A stretch of 64,000 nucleotides of DNA from Piliocolobus tephrosceles (lineage: Eukaryota; Chordata; Mammalia; Primates; Cercopithecidae), in assembly GCF_002776525.5 (NCBI RefSeq), contig NC_045441.1, forward strand, positions 87,795,101 to 87,859,100, given 5' to 3'. Within the stretch, counting starts at the first letter, position 1; every line of letters begins with the position of its first letter. Position numbers and translations under genes: made by a program. Shown here one piece after another: positions 36,336 through 47,881 of the stretch. The notes below the pieces were generated by a model. That model searched no databases, was not told the DNA's origin, and saw only the letters and a list, made by a program, of their open reading frames with translations.

Positions 36336-37941
36336 AGATCTGAAACATTTTATACCCATGGTTTTATGTCAGTCAGTCACAGATGCTCAAGGTTGTCACA
36401 TAAAGCCTCACGGCCTCATATCTGTCAGAAGGTTCTCACCCTGCTTTCCTTTGTAATAAATACCCTTAAAAAAGATCAAAGCATTTTTGGAACCAAACAA
36501 CATAATGTAATTGATGGTTTTCCTTATTGAACAAAAAACCTATATCCACAAGATCAAAGTTCTGCTCTTTAAGAAAGGCTAACACTTGGGACATATGTAT
36601 CTGTACTGAGTGGGTCAGTTTATGGGCAAGTTACACACAACAATAAACACAATTCTATTGAAAAACTTTTTTTTTTTTTCAGTATGATGTAGGATTCATC
36701 CTACTGAAATCACTTGCATAAAACATCAACATATCGGGCAATTTACAGGTTATTTAAATTAATACAGGAGCCAACAGCTATCTCTCATGAATGAAGTAAG
36801 TCTGGTAGGGATAAGAGGGAGAGGTGGGGAATCTGGTAAACTAACCATACCATATCAGAATCAATTTCAGTCATGTGGAAATGGAAATATTATGTTGCCA
36901 GATCTTTCATTTTTTTTTTTTTTCAGCATCAGTTGGAGATTCAGAATTTAGTCTTGTTTTTGTTTTGCATGAAGGGAGGTGGGTGGAAATATACTGCCTT
37001 TAAATTTTGTTGACAAATAACCTTAAAAACATTCATCAGCCCAACAGACTACTTTAAACTTCATTTAATCTGGGGTCTTTCAACTTTCGATCTCCATTAT
37101 AGTAGTATCAAATATTTTTAAATCTCCATTGTATTTCTATCAACTGTTTTTGAGAAGGAAAATAATGACAGTGAGAGAAAACTTACAATTTTTTTCTAAA
37201 TAACTTAAATCTCGTGGAAGATCGTTGAAAATCAGTAAGAATCTATAATAAAGAGTTTCAGTGCAAAGCAAACTCAATCAGCAATGCTGTATATATATAC
37301 CCAACATGTTTTAAACTAATGAAATTGAGAAATAGTGTTTGTAAATGCTTTATATACAGGAGCCCACCAATAGTAGCTATAGCACAGTTACCTGGGGAAC
37401 ACATCTTTCAAGATCAAATGCAGGGCCACTTCACATACATCTGGGGACAGAGATCAAAAATATATGCTTCCATGCTTGTGATTAACTGCTATGTCTTGGA
37501 TATTTCTTAGTGGGTTAAGACACAGAGTCAGAAAAATAAAACGAAATTATCTATCAGGAACAGAAGTCAGATTTCCAGTCTATGCTTGGAAACACAATGA
37601 TCTGGGTTATGCGGTAAAACAGATGCAGCAAAATGAAAGTGAGACAAAACCATGGTAGCTTGTGTCAGACTGTACAATACAGATGAGACACAGTGGAGGT
37701 CAGAGGGAGCAGGAGGAGAAGAAATATTGGGCTCAGTCTCTGAGACTGAAAGAATTTATAGGCAGATCATCAAAAGACGAAGAGTATCTGGAAGGCTTGA
37801 ATACCTGGCAAGATACAGTGGTGAATCCCCCACCAAGTCTGGTTCACATTAAGATGTGTGTTTCAGCTTGCATACTTCCATCCCTGGCCTAACAGGACAA
37901 GCGGTGTCTATGATAGAGGTTAACACATGGCAATATTTTTA
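36336..37941. other. Unassigned intergenic sequence
   Basis: No gene or confident repeat; T-runs at 36668-36679 and 36909-36923. Overlapping frames near 37319-37892 lack any domain and end at the Alu. Confidence 0.45.
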
Positions 37942-37950
37942 TGCCTTCTC

Positions 37951-38261
37951 TTTTTTTTTTTTTTTTTTTTTTTTTGAGACGGAGTCTTGCTGTGTCTCCT
38001 GGGCTGGAGTGCAGTGGCCGGATCTCAGCTCACTGCAAGCTCCGCCTCCTGGGTTCACGCCATTCTCCTGCCTCAGCCTCCGGAGTAGCTGGGACTACAG
38101 GCGCCCACCACCTCGCCCGGCTAGTTTTTTTTTTTGTATTTTTAGTAGAGACGGGGTTTCACCGTGTAGACCAGGATGGTCTCGATCTCCTGACCTCATG
38201 ATCCGCCCGTCTCGGCCTCCCAAAGTGCTGGGATTACAGGCTTGAGCCACCGCGCCCGGCC
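37951..38261 (-). mobile_element. AluY of the Old World monkey AluYR type, antisense, full length
   Basis: A complete dimeric Alu with poly(A) (seen as about 25 T's at 37951-37975). The sense strand begins GGCCGGGCGCGGTGGCTCAA, has the A in GCTCAAGCC in place of the usual C, and GAGCTGAGATCCGGCCACTG in the right arm. To my knowledge this combination marks AluYR copies of cercopithecoid genomes. The 11-bp repeat TGCCTTCTCTT flanks it exactly (37942-37952 and 38262-38272). Low divergence and a clean duplication make it the youngest insertion seen in the window. Confidence 0.93.
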
Positions 38262-38272
38262 TGCCTTCTCTT

Positions 38273-38925
38273 AATACTAAGTTCTGAGAAACAGACATCA
38301 ACTACGAATCTACAAATAGAAATCTAGTTCAAAGGCCAGGGACTGCTTTCTGTCCCTTCACTCTTACTTTTCAGTCCACTATATCATCAGTAAATTTGGT
38401 CCTTAAAACCCTTTTAAAAAACAATATATCTCCTTTGTAGTAATCATGTTGAAAAAAGATACGATGAGAGTCCAGTCTTAACTGTTTTGTGTGTCTCGTT
38501 TATTACTATTTTGAGTAAAAATCTTACTTAAAGAACAATCTGATAAAAATTCTAAATATGATGGCAAAGATAGTCTCATCATTTTTGAAGACATTTAGTG
38601 AGCATGTATTATGTGTCATAGGATTCTGAGATGAAGAAGCTACACGTGGTCCCAGGCTTCTTCGATTTCGAGATAACGACAGACAGACCTGAAGATAAGT
38701 GATCATAACAGTGTGAAAAGCACTATTAATGTACATATGAAACAAATGCTATGGGGGTTCTGAAGAGCAAGCTAATAATTACCCAGCAATTATAGAAAAA
38801 AATGTATACTTCAGGATTATATAAAAGAACAACCCTTCAAAATTATATTATAAATTTCTCTTTACTCTGCCCATCATTCGTTATTTGCGTGATTCATTAT
38901 TTGATATTAACTATACTGAATTTTG
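38273..38925. other. Unassigned intergenic sequence
   Basis: Nothing recognised. The minus frame 38524-38745 has no domain. Confidence 0.5.
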
Positions 38926-39360
38926 CTGAAAAGGCCATAACAAAATATCACAAACTGGGTGGCTTAAACAACTGAAATGGAATTGTCTTACAGTTCTTGA
39001 GACCAAATGTCTGATATCAAGGTTTTGACAGGGCTGTATTCTCTGTAAGGATATGCAAAGATCAGTTCCAACCCTTTTACCTAACTCCTGGTTGTTAGGT
39101 AACAACTCCTGGCTTGTGACATTTTAATGCCAATATTCACATAGAATTCTCTCTGTGTGTGTATTTCTCTGTCCAAATATTTCCTTTTTATAAGGATACC
39201 TGTCATATAGTTTTGGGGCTTACTCTACTGTAGTATAACCTAAATGTAACTAGTTACATCTGCAATAACCCTATTTCCAAATAAGACCACATTTCAAGGT
39301 ACTTTTGGGGTTAGGACTTCAATCTGTGAATCTGGGAGAGATACAATCCATCCATAACAT
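38926..39360 (-). mobile_element. MLT1-type LTR (MaLR), antisense
   Basis: Left end 'gccataacaaaatatcacaaactgggtggcttaaacaac' (38935-38973) and right end 'aatccatccataacat' (39346-39361) are the two ends of an antisense MLT1 LTR. Between them lie TTATAAGGATACCTGTCATA and CTATTTCCAAATAAGACCAC, plus GGGGTTAGGACTTCAA, all standard. I place it near MLT1A/B by the text. Confidence 0.82.
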
Positions 39361-40800
39361 TTGTCTGAAGCCTGGTTATCTTGTGAAAGTCCTGAGTTTC
39401 ACAAGGATAGGATAGGATACTCTGAATCTGAATTTAAATGCAAATATTAACAAATGGATACAGAGCCAGGTGTGCTTTCTGTAAACTTTGGGCATTTGGG
39501 AAATATTGACAATGAGGTCTGCAAGTTACCTGGCAATCTGAACAATCCATATAAGAGAAATAGATTATTATAAAATAGTCTGAGATCTAAGTTCAGAACA
39601 CATGTCCCTAGTAATGGCAAAGTATATACTGGCTTTATGAGTTTTTACAAAGTCACTTTAAGATTTTGCTGAAATATTTGTATGTTTTTCAGTTAATCCA
39701 GGAATTTGGCAATTCTTTCATGGTTTCTTACAAAAGAGAATCTGTGGTAATATAAAACTATTTGATTAGATTTATTCAATCTGGAAGGAGTAAAAATAGG
39801 TTCCCCACTGCTTAGTTGGTTTGTCTGACACTAGGCATTACATTGAAATGGTTAGAAAAGTGAGAGAGACACATTGTTTTATTTATACAAGGAAGGATAA
39901 ACTATGGTTACTATACACAAGTGTTGGTGAAGTACCAAAGAGTGATTGACATATGTTAATAAGAAACCTATGTTTCATTGCGATTGATTTATCATATTAA
40001 AATACAAGACATAAGCTTTGCATTAAAGCAAAGGCATGTTATATAGAGCATGGGACAGCAGTGGCAGGTCTGGTAGATGGGGAAACTTGTTGTTCTGGCT
40101 ATTTGGGCATGAGTGGCACATTTCAAAAGGTGGCATAAAAATAACAAGATTTTTACATTGTTAGTTTAAGTCACGAAACTTGTATCACCGTGGGATGAAT
40201 GCGTTTTTTTAAAAGCACACCATTTAGGAAATTAGAGTGTTGTTCTAGCTTCTGTGACTTTTGACGCATTGGTCTGAAGGTGAAAGATGATAAATTTACA
40301 AAATTAGCAGTAGTGATGACACAATCACATTTGATATTTTCATAGAAATCTTTACATCAAAGGGATATATGTGGATACCCAAATTTTGATAAGTTTAAGA
40401 AAAACAACAACGAAGAGACTAGTTAGAAAGGTCCAAAAGCAAAAAGGTAGGGAACCTAAATACATAGAAATAGCATATACCCTGACTAAGGATACATTAT
40501 CAGAGACTTGTGAACACCGACAAAAGTAAATATGAGGCTAAATGTTTGAGTTTGGAAAAGATGGAGGAGATGTGATCAGAGACCACAATACTGATCTTTA
40601 GGGATAATGTTAAAAAAAAAAAAATCAAAAGTAATTCCCAAGTGCATAATAAAAGAATTCCCTTCAGACAGGTGACAAGTATATCAGAAATGCAAAATCC
40701 ACTGAAGATTATATTGACCTATTAGACCATGTTGGGAATGAAACATTCCAAAGGGATAGTAAAAAATACAAAGAGACTGAATGGATGCTTTGTGCCTGGC
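39361..40800. other. Unassigned intergenic sequence
   Basis: No gene or confident repeat family. It leads into a possible CR1/L3 fossil at 40.8 kb, and could contain more of it. Confidence 0.45.
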
Positions 40801-41052
40801 TTGCTTTCCAGGATGATGAAGAAGTATCTACTCTAGAATTACTTTGTACAAAGAAAGAAGGTGGAGAACTGTCAGAGAAATCAAAACAAAGACCTGATTG
40901 AAAAAATATGAGAAATTAAGTGGCCATAAATCACCATGTTCAAATGGTCTTCATCTAAAACTTCTGAAAGAGTTAAAGAACGATGTAGCTAAGCTACCAC
41001 CAAAAATGCATCAACACCTTCCATCAAAGAGGAGGGTGATGAATGCCCATCC
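40800..41052 (+). mobile_element. Possible CR1/L3-type LINE fossil
   Basis: The plus frame has DDEEVSTLELLCT near 40812, then 'GHKSPCSNGLHLKLLKELKN' at about 40922-40981. CR1/L3 reverse transcriptases carry a similar arrangement: an acidic DDEEKA segment, then a K-S/A-P-G-P-D-G-(L/I)H-P-x-(V/L)LKEL motif at the start of the RT domain. The similarity is short and no nucleotide-level match was possible by eye, so this is tentative. If right, it is among the oldest elements of the window. Confidence 0.45.
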
Positions 41053-42664
41053 ATCTTTAAGAATAGTTCAGTGTTACTTGTAAGGTTAGATTTTAATAAA
41101 AAACATGGTGTTGTCTAGAATTATTCAAGTCTTTAAAAAATAGTGTATTTTTCCCCTTGTGGAAACTGTGTACTTTCACAATTAGTTGTTTCTGGAAAAG
41201 TTTCTCCACACATAGCCTTTGTTTCTTGTTTTGTTTGTTTTGTTGTTGTTGTTTTTGTTTTAATTTCTAAGTGTTTCTACATGAGTTTACTACCCTGAAC
41301 ATTACTGAACACTGCTTATTAGACACACCCTGATGGGTAACCAAGGAGAGGATTGTAACCCAGCCTACAACAACTCATAGCAGCATTTGTTGGTTGTCAA
41401 CTTGGTCTGATTGATAAGCAAGAGCTTTATTGTTACAACATGTGGTGGCACTTTAGATTCTAAGAACCATGCTGAGAAGAGCACAACAAAACCTGCCTGG
41501 TAAACTTGATTTTCCAAAGCAATGAATGCAACTATTTTGCCTGAGAATTTTTGCATATCTTGAGAGGGTGGTTGTTTTCAAGGTACGGCAATTCTATGGT
41601 ACCCAAACTAACACAAATTAATAAATGGCTTATTAGCTTGTTAGAGTTTCAGGTGATAAATTCAGTTCTGCCCATTAAACACCAGGCATTGATTGCACAA
41701 ACTCTCTGTTGAACTCTTAGTAGGTGAGCACAAGCCAGGCCTTCCCATCTTGCATTGCCGGTGAACCTCAGATGTGACCTCTCCAAAGGAAGGAGGCGAA
41801 TTCATTTGCCATGTTTACTTTATATTGAAAATCTTTTTAGATGGAGACTCATAACTGAGCCGCATGTTCTTAGTTAAGAGTGTGAGGTGTGCTGCATGAT
41901 TGGTGTTTTTTACAGTCTCACGAACAATTATTTCTTTTGTGTCTTTCAGCCATCACCATTCCTAAAGAATAAGTTAATGTGAAATACCTGTGAAGTCAAA
42001 TGTGTTTCATGATCCATTTTCATAAAGGGTGTGATATTTAAAAACCAGCTCACTTTTTTTTTTTTTTTTGCTAAAAGATAAGAAGGGAGCTTATTCAAGG
42101 AACATTTCTCTTCTGCCTCATTCTCAGGATTACCTGTGTGTTCTATGATGGCAACAAATACACTACTGCCTTCTCATTGCAACTATTTCATCCAAGCCAT
42201 TCACATTTTGTGTTTTGTTTTTGTTTGTTTTACTGTTTTACTTAATGGGGCAATTGTCCCAGAGCAATTATGGACATCCTTTTTATCCCTTTATCTGGAT
42301 TACGTCTCACTTTCCAAATTATGGCAGGAAAAAAAAAAAAAAAAAAAAAAACAAGAGCAAATAATTGTGAATGAAGTGGTGAGAAAAAAAACGCTTCAAC
42401 AGATAATCAGGACATTTGAAGTAGGCACTTCTCTCAATGTTTTTCAATTATTCAACACTTTGAATATCTAACAAAACTATGTACTCATTCCTCAGAACAA
42501 TGTATGATTACATGTAAATATTTTACTATGCAATTTCAGTGGCTTATAAACCTACAAATAACCATCTCCAGACTAGAAACTTTTGTCTGGCTGATACATT
42601 GAGTACAATAAACTACTATTACTTTCAAATAATATTATATCTACTATCAAATAACAGACTCCTT
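41053..42664. other. Unassigned intergenic sequence
   Basis: No gene or repeat recognised with confidence. Homopolymer runs: T's at 42054-42069 and A's at 42329-42351. Confidence 0.45.
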
Positions 42665-42782
42665 GGCCAAGCATGGTGGCTCATGTCTATAATCCCAGTG
42701 TTTTGGGAAATTGTGGAAAGAGAATCACTGGGGCCAGGAGTTTGAGCCCAATCTAGGCAACATAGCAAGATCCCATCTCTAG
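42665..42782 (+). mobile_element. Alu left monomer (FLAM-like), sense
   Basis: GGCCAAGCATGGTGGCTCAT opens the unit; 'ctataatcccagtgttttggg', AGGAGTTTGAGCCCAA and 'gcaacatagcaagatcccatctct' follow, then the tail begins. Only one arm is present, as in the free left Alu monomers that predate dimeric Alu. Confidence 0.85.
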
Positions 42783-42784
42783 AA

Positions 42785-42785
42785 A

Positions 42786-42838
<53 letters not shown>

Positions 42839-42840
42839 AA
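42785..42840. repeat. (AAAT)n microsatellite grown from the Alu monomer tail
   Basis: About 13 uninterrupted AAAT units starting in the A-rich tail of the Alu monomer. Such length suggests polymorphism between individuals. Confidence 0.95.
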
Positions 42841-43574
42841 TAATAGATACCATGAAACCCTCAATCTGTTCAGGGATATTTAGCCTGTAAATATATTAAG
42901 CAGTTTGCCTGCTTTTCCATCAAATGGAGGCAGAAGATTCTTTTCATATATGAGATGTAATGAAACTGTTACTAGATTTACAATTAGAACTAGATCTAAA
43001 TACAATTCAAACTGTAATTAAGTTGCTATAACATGCCGTCCTAATAGAGAAACTATTCTCTAATAGTTTCTTTATTGATAAATTAAACAGATAGAATTAG
43101 GATTTCTCTAAGTCTAATCCAGGCTGGAAATTATATGACCACCTATATTGTACAGGAAAAAATTCCTACTCTCATTGCTGACTCAATAATAGGAGAAGTC
43201 ACACATCAGTGGAAAACATACAGGAATGGTAGAGTCATATGAATTGGATGACTGTCTATTTAAAAGTAATTTAAAAAGTTGTTATTTAATTTATATTTTC
43301 AGAAGTTTATGTTTCTATATGCTGTTGATAGTTCATCTTTTTCTATCTTAAGTTCACGAACCTGATTCCTAGAACGCATATATCTAAAATGTATTATTTT
43401 CACATAGCTTTGTTTTTTGAAACGTATTGCAGTTTGCATGCTTACTGAAAAAGACAGAAAATACATTTTGAAAACTCAATGAATTTATTAATTTCATCTT
43501 CATGATTTCAGAAAAAAAATAAATTATTTTGTTTTTCTTAATTTGTATCCAGTTAGGGAAGGCAGAATATGCAG
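42841..43574. other. Unassigned AT-rich intergenic sequence
   Basis: Nothing recognised; the minus frame 43384-43593 has no domain. Confidence 0.45.
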
Positions 43575-43800
43575 AACAGGAAGAGCCAGACACTAGATTT
43601 CAACGGCCTGGTTCAAATCCTGGTTGATCTCTTCACTAACTCTTTGACCTTGAGCCTTCACCCCTGTGAACTGGAGCAGCTAATAATAAGGCCTACTTCA
43701 TGGGATGCTGAGAGACTTAGATGAGATACATATACCTAGGTAAAGTGTTAGACCACCAGAGGTGATCGAAAAATGATAACTGTTATTCTAATTAATGTTG
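43575..43800 (+). mobile_element. MIR SINE, sense, nearly complete
   Basis: 'cactagatttcaacggcctggttcaaatcctgg' is the tRNA-derived B-box end of MIR, followed by CTTTGACCTTGAGCC, 'ctaataataaggcctacttcatgggatgctgagagacttagatgagata' and the 'gtaaagtgttagaccacc...aactgttattctaat' core and tail. The block order is intact. Confidence 0.83.
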
Positions 43801-44469
43801 TCATTCATTTACAAAGTATTTTTTAAATGAGTGTTGTAAGAATAAAACTATATTCATTATGACCGCTTGGCTCTGAGTAATTGAAAACTCCGATATGCAT
43901 ATTTGTTTCTCTCTCCAATTAAAAAAAAAAAAAGAAAAAAAATCCCAGAATAGCTAATCCATGGGTGGAGGTGGGATGCTGGTCCATGGGGTCAGCAGGG
44001 ACTTGAGCTCTTCTATGTTTTTCTCTGTCATCTTCAACTCGCAATTATTACAGCATTGTCCAAAAAGACTGTTCTGCCTCCAGCCAACACGTCTGTATTC
44101 TCACCACCTGCAAGGAGGAAGGGATAGAGAAGGATACGTTACTGTTTTTTAAGGACATTATTCCTGTTTATATCCTATGGACCAGAACTTAATCATTAAT
44201 TATAGACCAATCTTAGCTGCAAGCTTTATACTAGCCCCTGTACCTAACCAAATACTGAAGTTCCCTTACTGATAAGAAAGATAATGTATTTTGGGGGACA
44301 ATGAGCAGCCCTGACACAAAAACTAAATAGATCATTTTTTAATGATGAGAATTAACAAAATTCATATAAAATATAATTACTTGATGACTTAGTGATATAT
44401 TAAGCACAGTATTTTCTCCCTCAATGGTTATTAATCCCCCTACTTAATAGCTTTATGAACTTTTATATT
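43801..44469. other. Unassigned intergenic sequence
   Basis: Nothing recognised. An A-rich run at 43919-43942. Confidence 0.45.
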
Positions 44470-44740
44470 ATATCTTTCCCATTACTCTCTTGGTTTTTTA
44501 TGTATAACTGAAACAGTTTATCTCTTCAAAAATTTTTTAATCCCTCACCTTATTTAGATACCCCTTCTATGTAATTCAATACTACCCATTCCATACTCTA
44601 ATCATAGGCACTTATAACACTATAATTATGAATTACATGCCTATATCCCTTATTCAAATATTCCTTGTAGGCAAGCACTACATCTAACATGTTTTTGTAA
44701 CCTCAGACTCTAACGTATTTCTGGAACATAGTTCATTCAA
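44470..44740 (+). mobile_element. Possible L2 3' end, sense
   Basis: 'cattccatactctaatcataggcacttataacactataattatgaattac', then 'cttgtaggcaagcactacatctaacatg' and 'ctggaacatagttcattcaat' follow the order of the L2 3' end ('...agcacttatcacact', 'gagggcagggac', 'ctggcacatagtagg...'). Confidence 0.52.
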
Positions 44741-45242
44741 TCATTACTCTCCAAAAAAAAGAAAATAAATCAATAGACTGTATGAGGAAATTTATATGCA
44801 GTGGAATGTAGAACACTTTGACAATTATTTGGTGCATGTAAAACTAGAAATCAACTATCATGCATACAGCACACACTTGTCTAAGCTCTCTAGTTATATA
44901 ACAGGTCTTTAAATTATTGCTCTACTCTAATGTAACCAAAGGAATACTCCTCCCGATTTCCCACATATTGAAGAAGGTGAGAGCTTTGAGCCATGATTAC
45001 AATTTAACCTGCATTAATAGTAATCACAAAATTCTGTGACTCCATTCTTTTCACAGAGAGTGGACAATGAATCTCTACATTTTCAACTACTTTCATATTC
45101 CAGACAAACTGAAAATGTTTACTCTGAACTCATTGATAAAGGAATGGAACTGACACTCTCTGACCTGACTGACAAAATGAAGTATTGTCCCAGAGAGAGG
45201 ATCCTTGCACATTGTAAGACAGTTAGAAAATAGTTATCTTAC
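44741..45242. other. Unassigned sequence with a 65-codon frame of unknown origin
   Basis: The plus frame 45036-45233 encodes a hydrophilic, acidic peptide without a recognised domain. It begins just beyond a TTTTCACAG that looks like a splice acceptor, but there is no matching exon or donor that I can identify. Chance is the default reading. Confidence 0.35.
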
Positions 45243-45919
45243 TCTTATTTATTTATTTATAGTTTTTATAGTGGTGAGAACACTTAACATGAGACCCACC
45301 CTCATAAGAAATTTTTAAGTGTCCAAAAACAGTATTGTGAAGTACAGGCACAGTATTTTGCAACAGATCTCTAAAAAACTGACATATTTGCATTCCTGAA
45401 ACTTCATACCAATGGATTAGCAACTTCCCATGTCACTCTATCTCCCCAGACACTGGCAACAATTATGCCATTTTCTGTTACTAATAATTTGACTATTTCA
45501 GATAGTGCATATTAGTGGAATCATGAAATATGTGCCTCTCTGTGTCTGGCTTATTTTACTTAGCATAATGTACTCAAGGTTCATCCACATTGTCATATAT
45601 AGCAAAAATTCTTTCTTAAGGCTGAAAATTTTCCATTGTGTTTATATATCACATTTGCTTTATCCACCTATCCTGCTGATAGACCTTAAGGTTGTTTCCA
45701 CACCCTGACATATGTGAATAATGGTACAATGAATATGAGAATGCATTATCTTGTTGAGATCCTAACTTAAGTTATTTTGGACAAATACCTAGAAGTAGAA
45801 TTGCTAGATCATATGGTATTTTTTTTTTTTTTTGAAGAAAACTCATATGGTTTTCCATAACAGCTGCACCATTTTACATTTCCACTAAGAGTTCACGGGA
45901 CTTCAATTCCTTAACTGCC

Positions 45920-45927
<8 letters not shown>

Positions 45928-45971
<44 letters not shown>
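45928..45971. repeat. (ATT)n microsatellite inside L1M
   Basis: About 14 uninterrupted TTA/ATT units. Confidence 0.96.
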
Positions 45972-47626
45972 TAATATTAACCATATCAACATGTGGAGTG
46001 ATAACTTGTATTGTGGTTTTTATTTGCATTTCCCTGATGATTAGAGATGTTAAGCATCTTTTCATAGGCCTGCTGGACATTCGTATGACTTACGTGGAGA
46101 AATGTCTATTCAAATCCTTAGCCAATTTTTAAAATAGGATTAGGTTTGTTTTTGTTGATACAATTTTACTTTGAGTTGTATAAATCCCTTTTTTATTTCA
46201 TAAATTAATCTCACTGGATATCTGGTTTGCAATTTTTTTCTCCCATTTGATACGTTGCCTTTTCATTTTGTTGCTTATTTTCTTTGCTGCGCACAAGCTT
46301 TTAGTTAGATGTAATCCCACTTGTTAATTTTTGTTTTTGCCATCTGTACCTTTGGTGTCATATTTATGAAATCACTGCCAAGACCAATGTCATGAAGTTT
46401 ATTCTCCATCTCTTCTTCTGTTACTATTACAGTTTCAGGTCTTAAATTTAAGGCCTTAATTTATTTTGAGGTTTTTTTGTGTGTGTGTATGATGTAAGAT
46501 AAGGGTTCAAATTCATTGTTTTTACATTTGGATGTTGTTTTCCCAATACTATTTGTTGAAGAAAGTATCATTTCCCATTTTATAGTTTTGTAACCCTTGT
46601 CAAAGATCAGTTGACCGTAAATGTGTGGATATATTTCTGGGTTCTGTATTCTACTCTGTTGATCTATATGTCTATCTTTATGTTAGTATCATACTCTTTC
46701 AATTAGTGTAACCTTGTACTATATTTTGGAATCAAGAAGTATGATGCCTCCAGCTTTATTCTTTCTCAAGTTTTTTTGGCCATTTGGGGTCTTTGGGGTT
46801 TCCATATAAATTTTAAGCTATTTTTCTACTTCTCTGAAGACAACAATTGCAATTTTTATGAGGGTTGCATTGTATCTGTGGATTATTTTGGTTAACTATG
46901 GATATTTTAAAAACATTATGCTTGGCAACTGATAAGTGCAGGATGTATTTCAACTTGCGTCTTCTTTGTTTCATTGATGTTTTGTACTTTTCATTACACA
47001 GGATTGTTCACCTCCTTAGTTAAGGTTATTCCTAAGTATTTTTAAATGCTTTTTTTAGATGGGATTGTTTTGGTAATCTCCTTTTCAGATATTTCATTGC
47101 TAATGCACAAAAACACAAAAACTTACTATAAAAAACTTATTTTTGTATCTTGATTTTGTATCCTTCAATTTTATTGCTTTATTTGTTCATTCTAAAAGAT
47201 TTTTTCATTTTTGGTTTTTGGTGGAGTCTTTGGGATTTTCAATATGTGAGATCAGGTCATCCACAAACAGGGACAATTTTACTTCTTTTTTCTCTGATGA
47301 CTTTTATTTCCTTCTCTTGTCTAATTGCTCTTGCTAGGACATTTATTATTATGGCAGAAGTGATAAGAATAGGCATATTTGCCTCACTCAATTTAGAGGG
47401 AAGGTTTTCAGTTTTTCACCATAGAATGTGATGTTAGCCAAGGACTTTTCATGTATATTATTTGTTATATTAAAGTAATTTCTTTCTGTTCCTAATTTGC
47501 TGAGATTTTATTGTGAAAGTGTGTTGAATTTTTCAAATGCTTTCTGTGCATCTATTAAAATGATCATGTAATTTATATTCTTCATTCTTTTAACGTGGTA
47601 TATTATATTGATGTTTTTATGTTGAG

Positions 47627-47881
47627 TCATCTTTGAATCCTAGATATAACACCTACGTTGTCATGGTGTATGAACATTGTAATGTGCTGTTGGATGCAGT
47701 TTGCTAGTATTTTGTTACGGATTTTAAATTCTATATCCATCAGAGATACTGACCTACAGTTTTCTTTTCTTGTTGTGTCATTGTCTTGCTGTGTTATCAG
47801 GGTAACACTAGCCTCATAAAATGAATTTGGGAGTGTTCCTTCCTCTTCAATATTTTGGAAGAGTTTGGGAAGACCCAGCAT
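47627..47881 (-). pseudogene. L1M ORF2 reverse-transcriptase remnant
   Basis: An 84-codon minus-strand frame resembles the RT domain of L1 ORF2p: 'LPKLFQNIEEEGTLPNSFYEASVTLI', then a region like 'NCRSVSLMDIEFKIRNKILAN', matching the usual 'NYRPISLMNIDAKILNKILAN' block. It lies at the expected place in the 45-52 kb L1 and confirms its orientation. Confidence 0.85.

Noticed and set aside
37856..38301. Long open frames on both strands (129, 86 and 68 codons)
   Set aside because: They are translations of the Alu at 37951-38261, not genes.
42785..42840. CRISPR-like direct repeats at the AAAT, ATT and GT arrays
   Set aside because: These are uninterrupted microsatellites without spacers, in a primate genome.
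43575..43800. A tRNA gene, because of the B-box-like GGTTCAAATCC
   Set aside because: The B-box belongs to a MIR SINE; the rest follows the MIR core and no cloverleaf forms.
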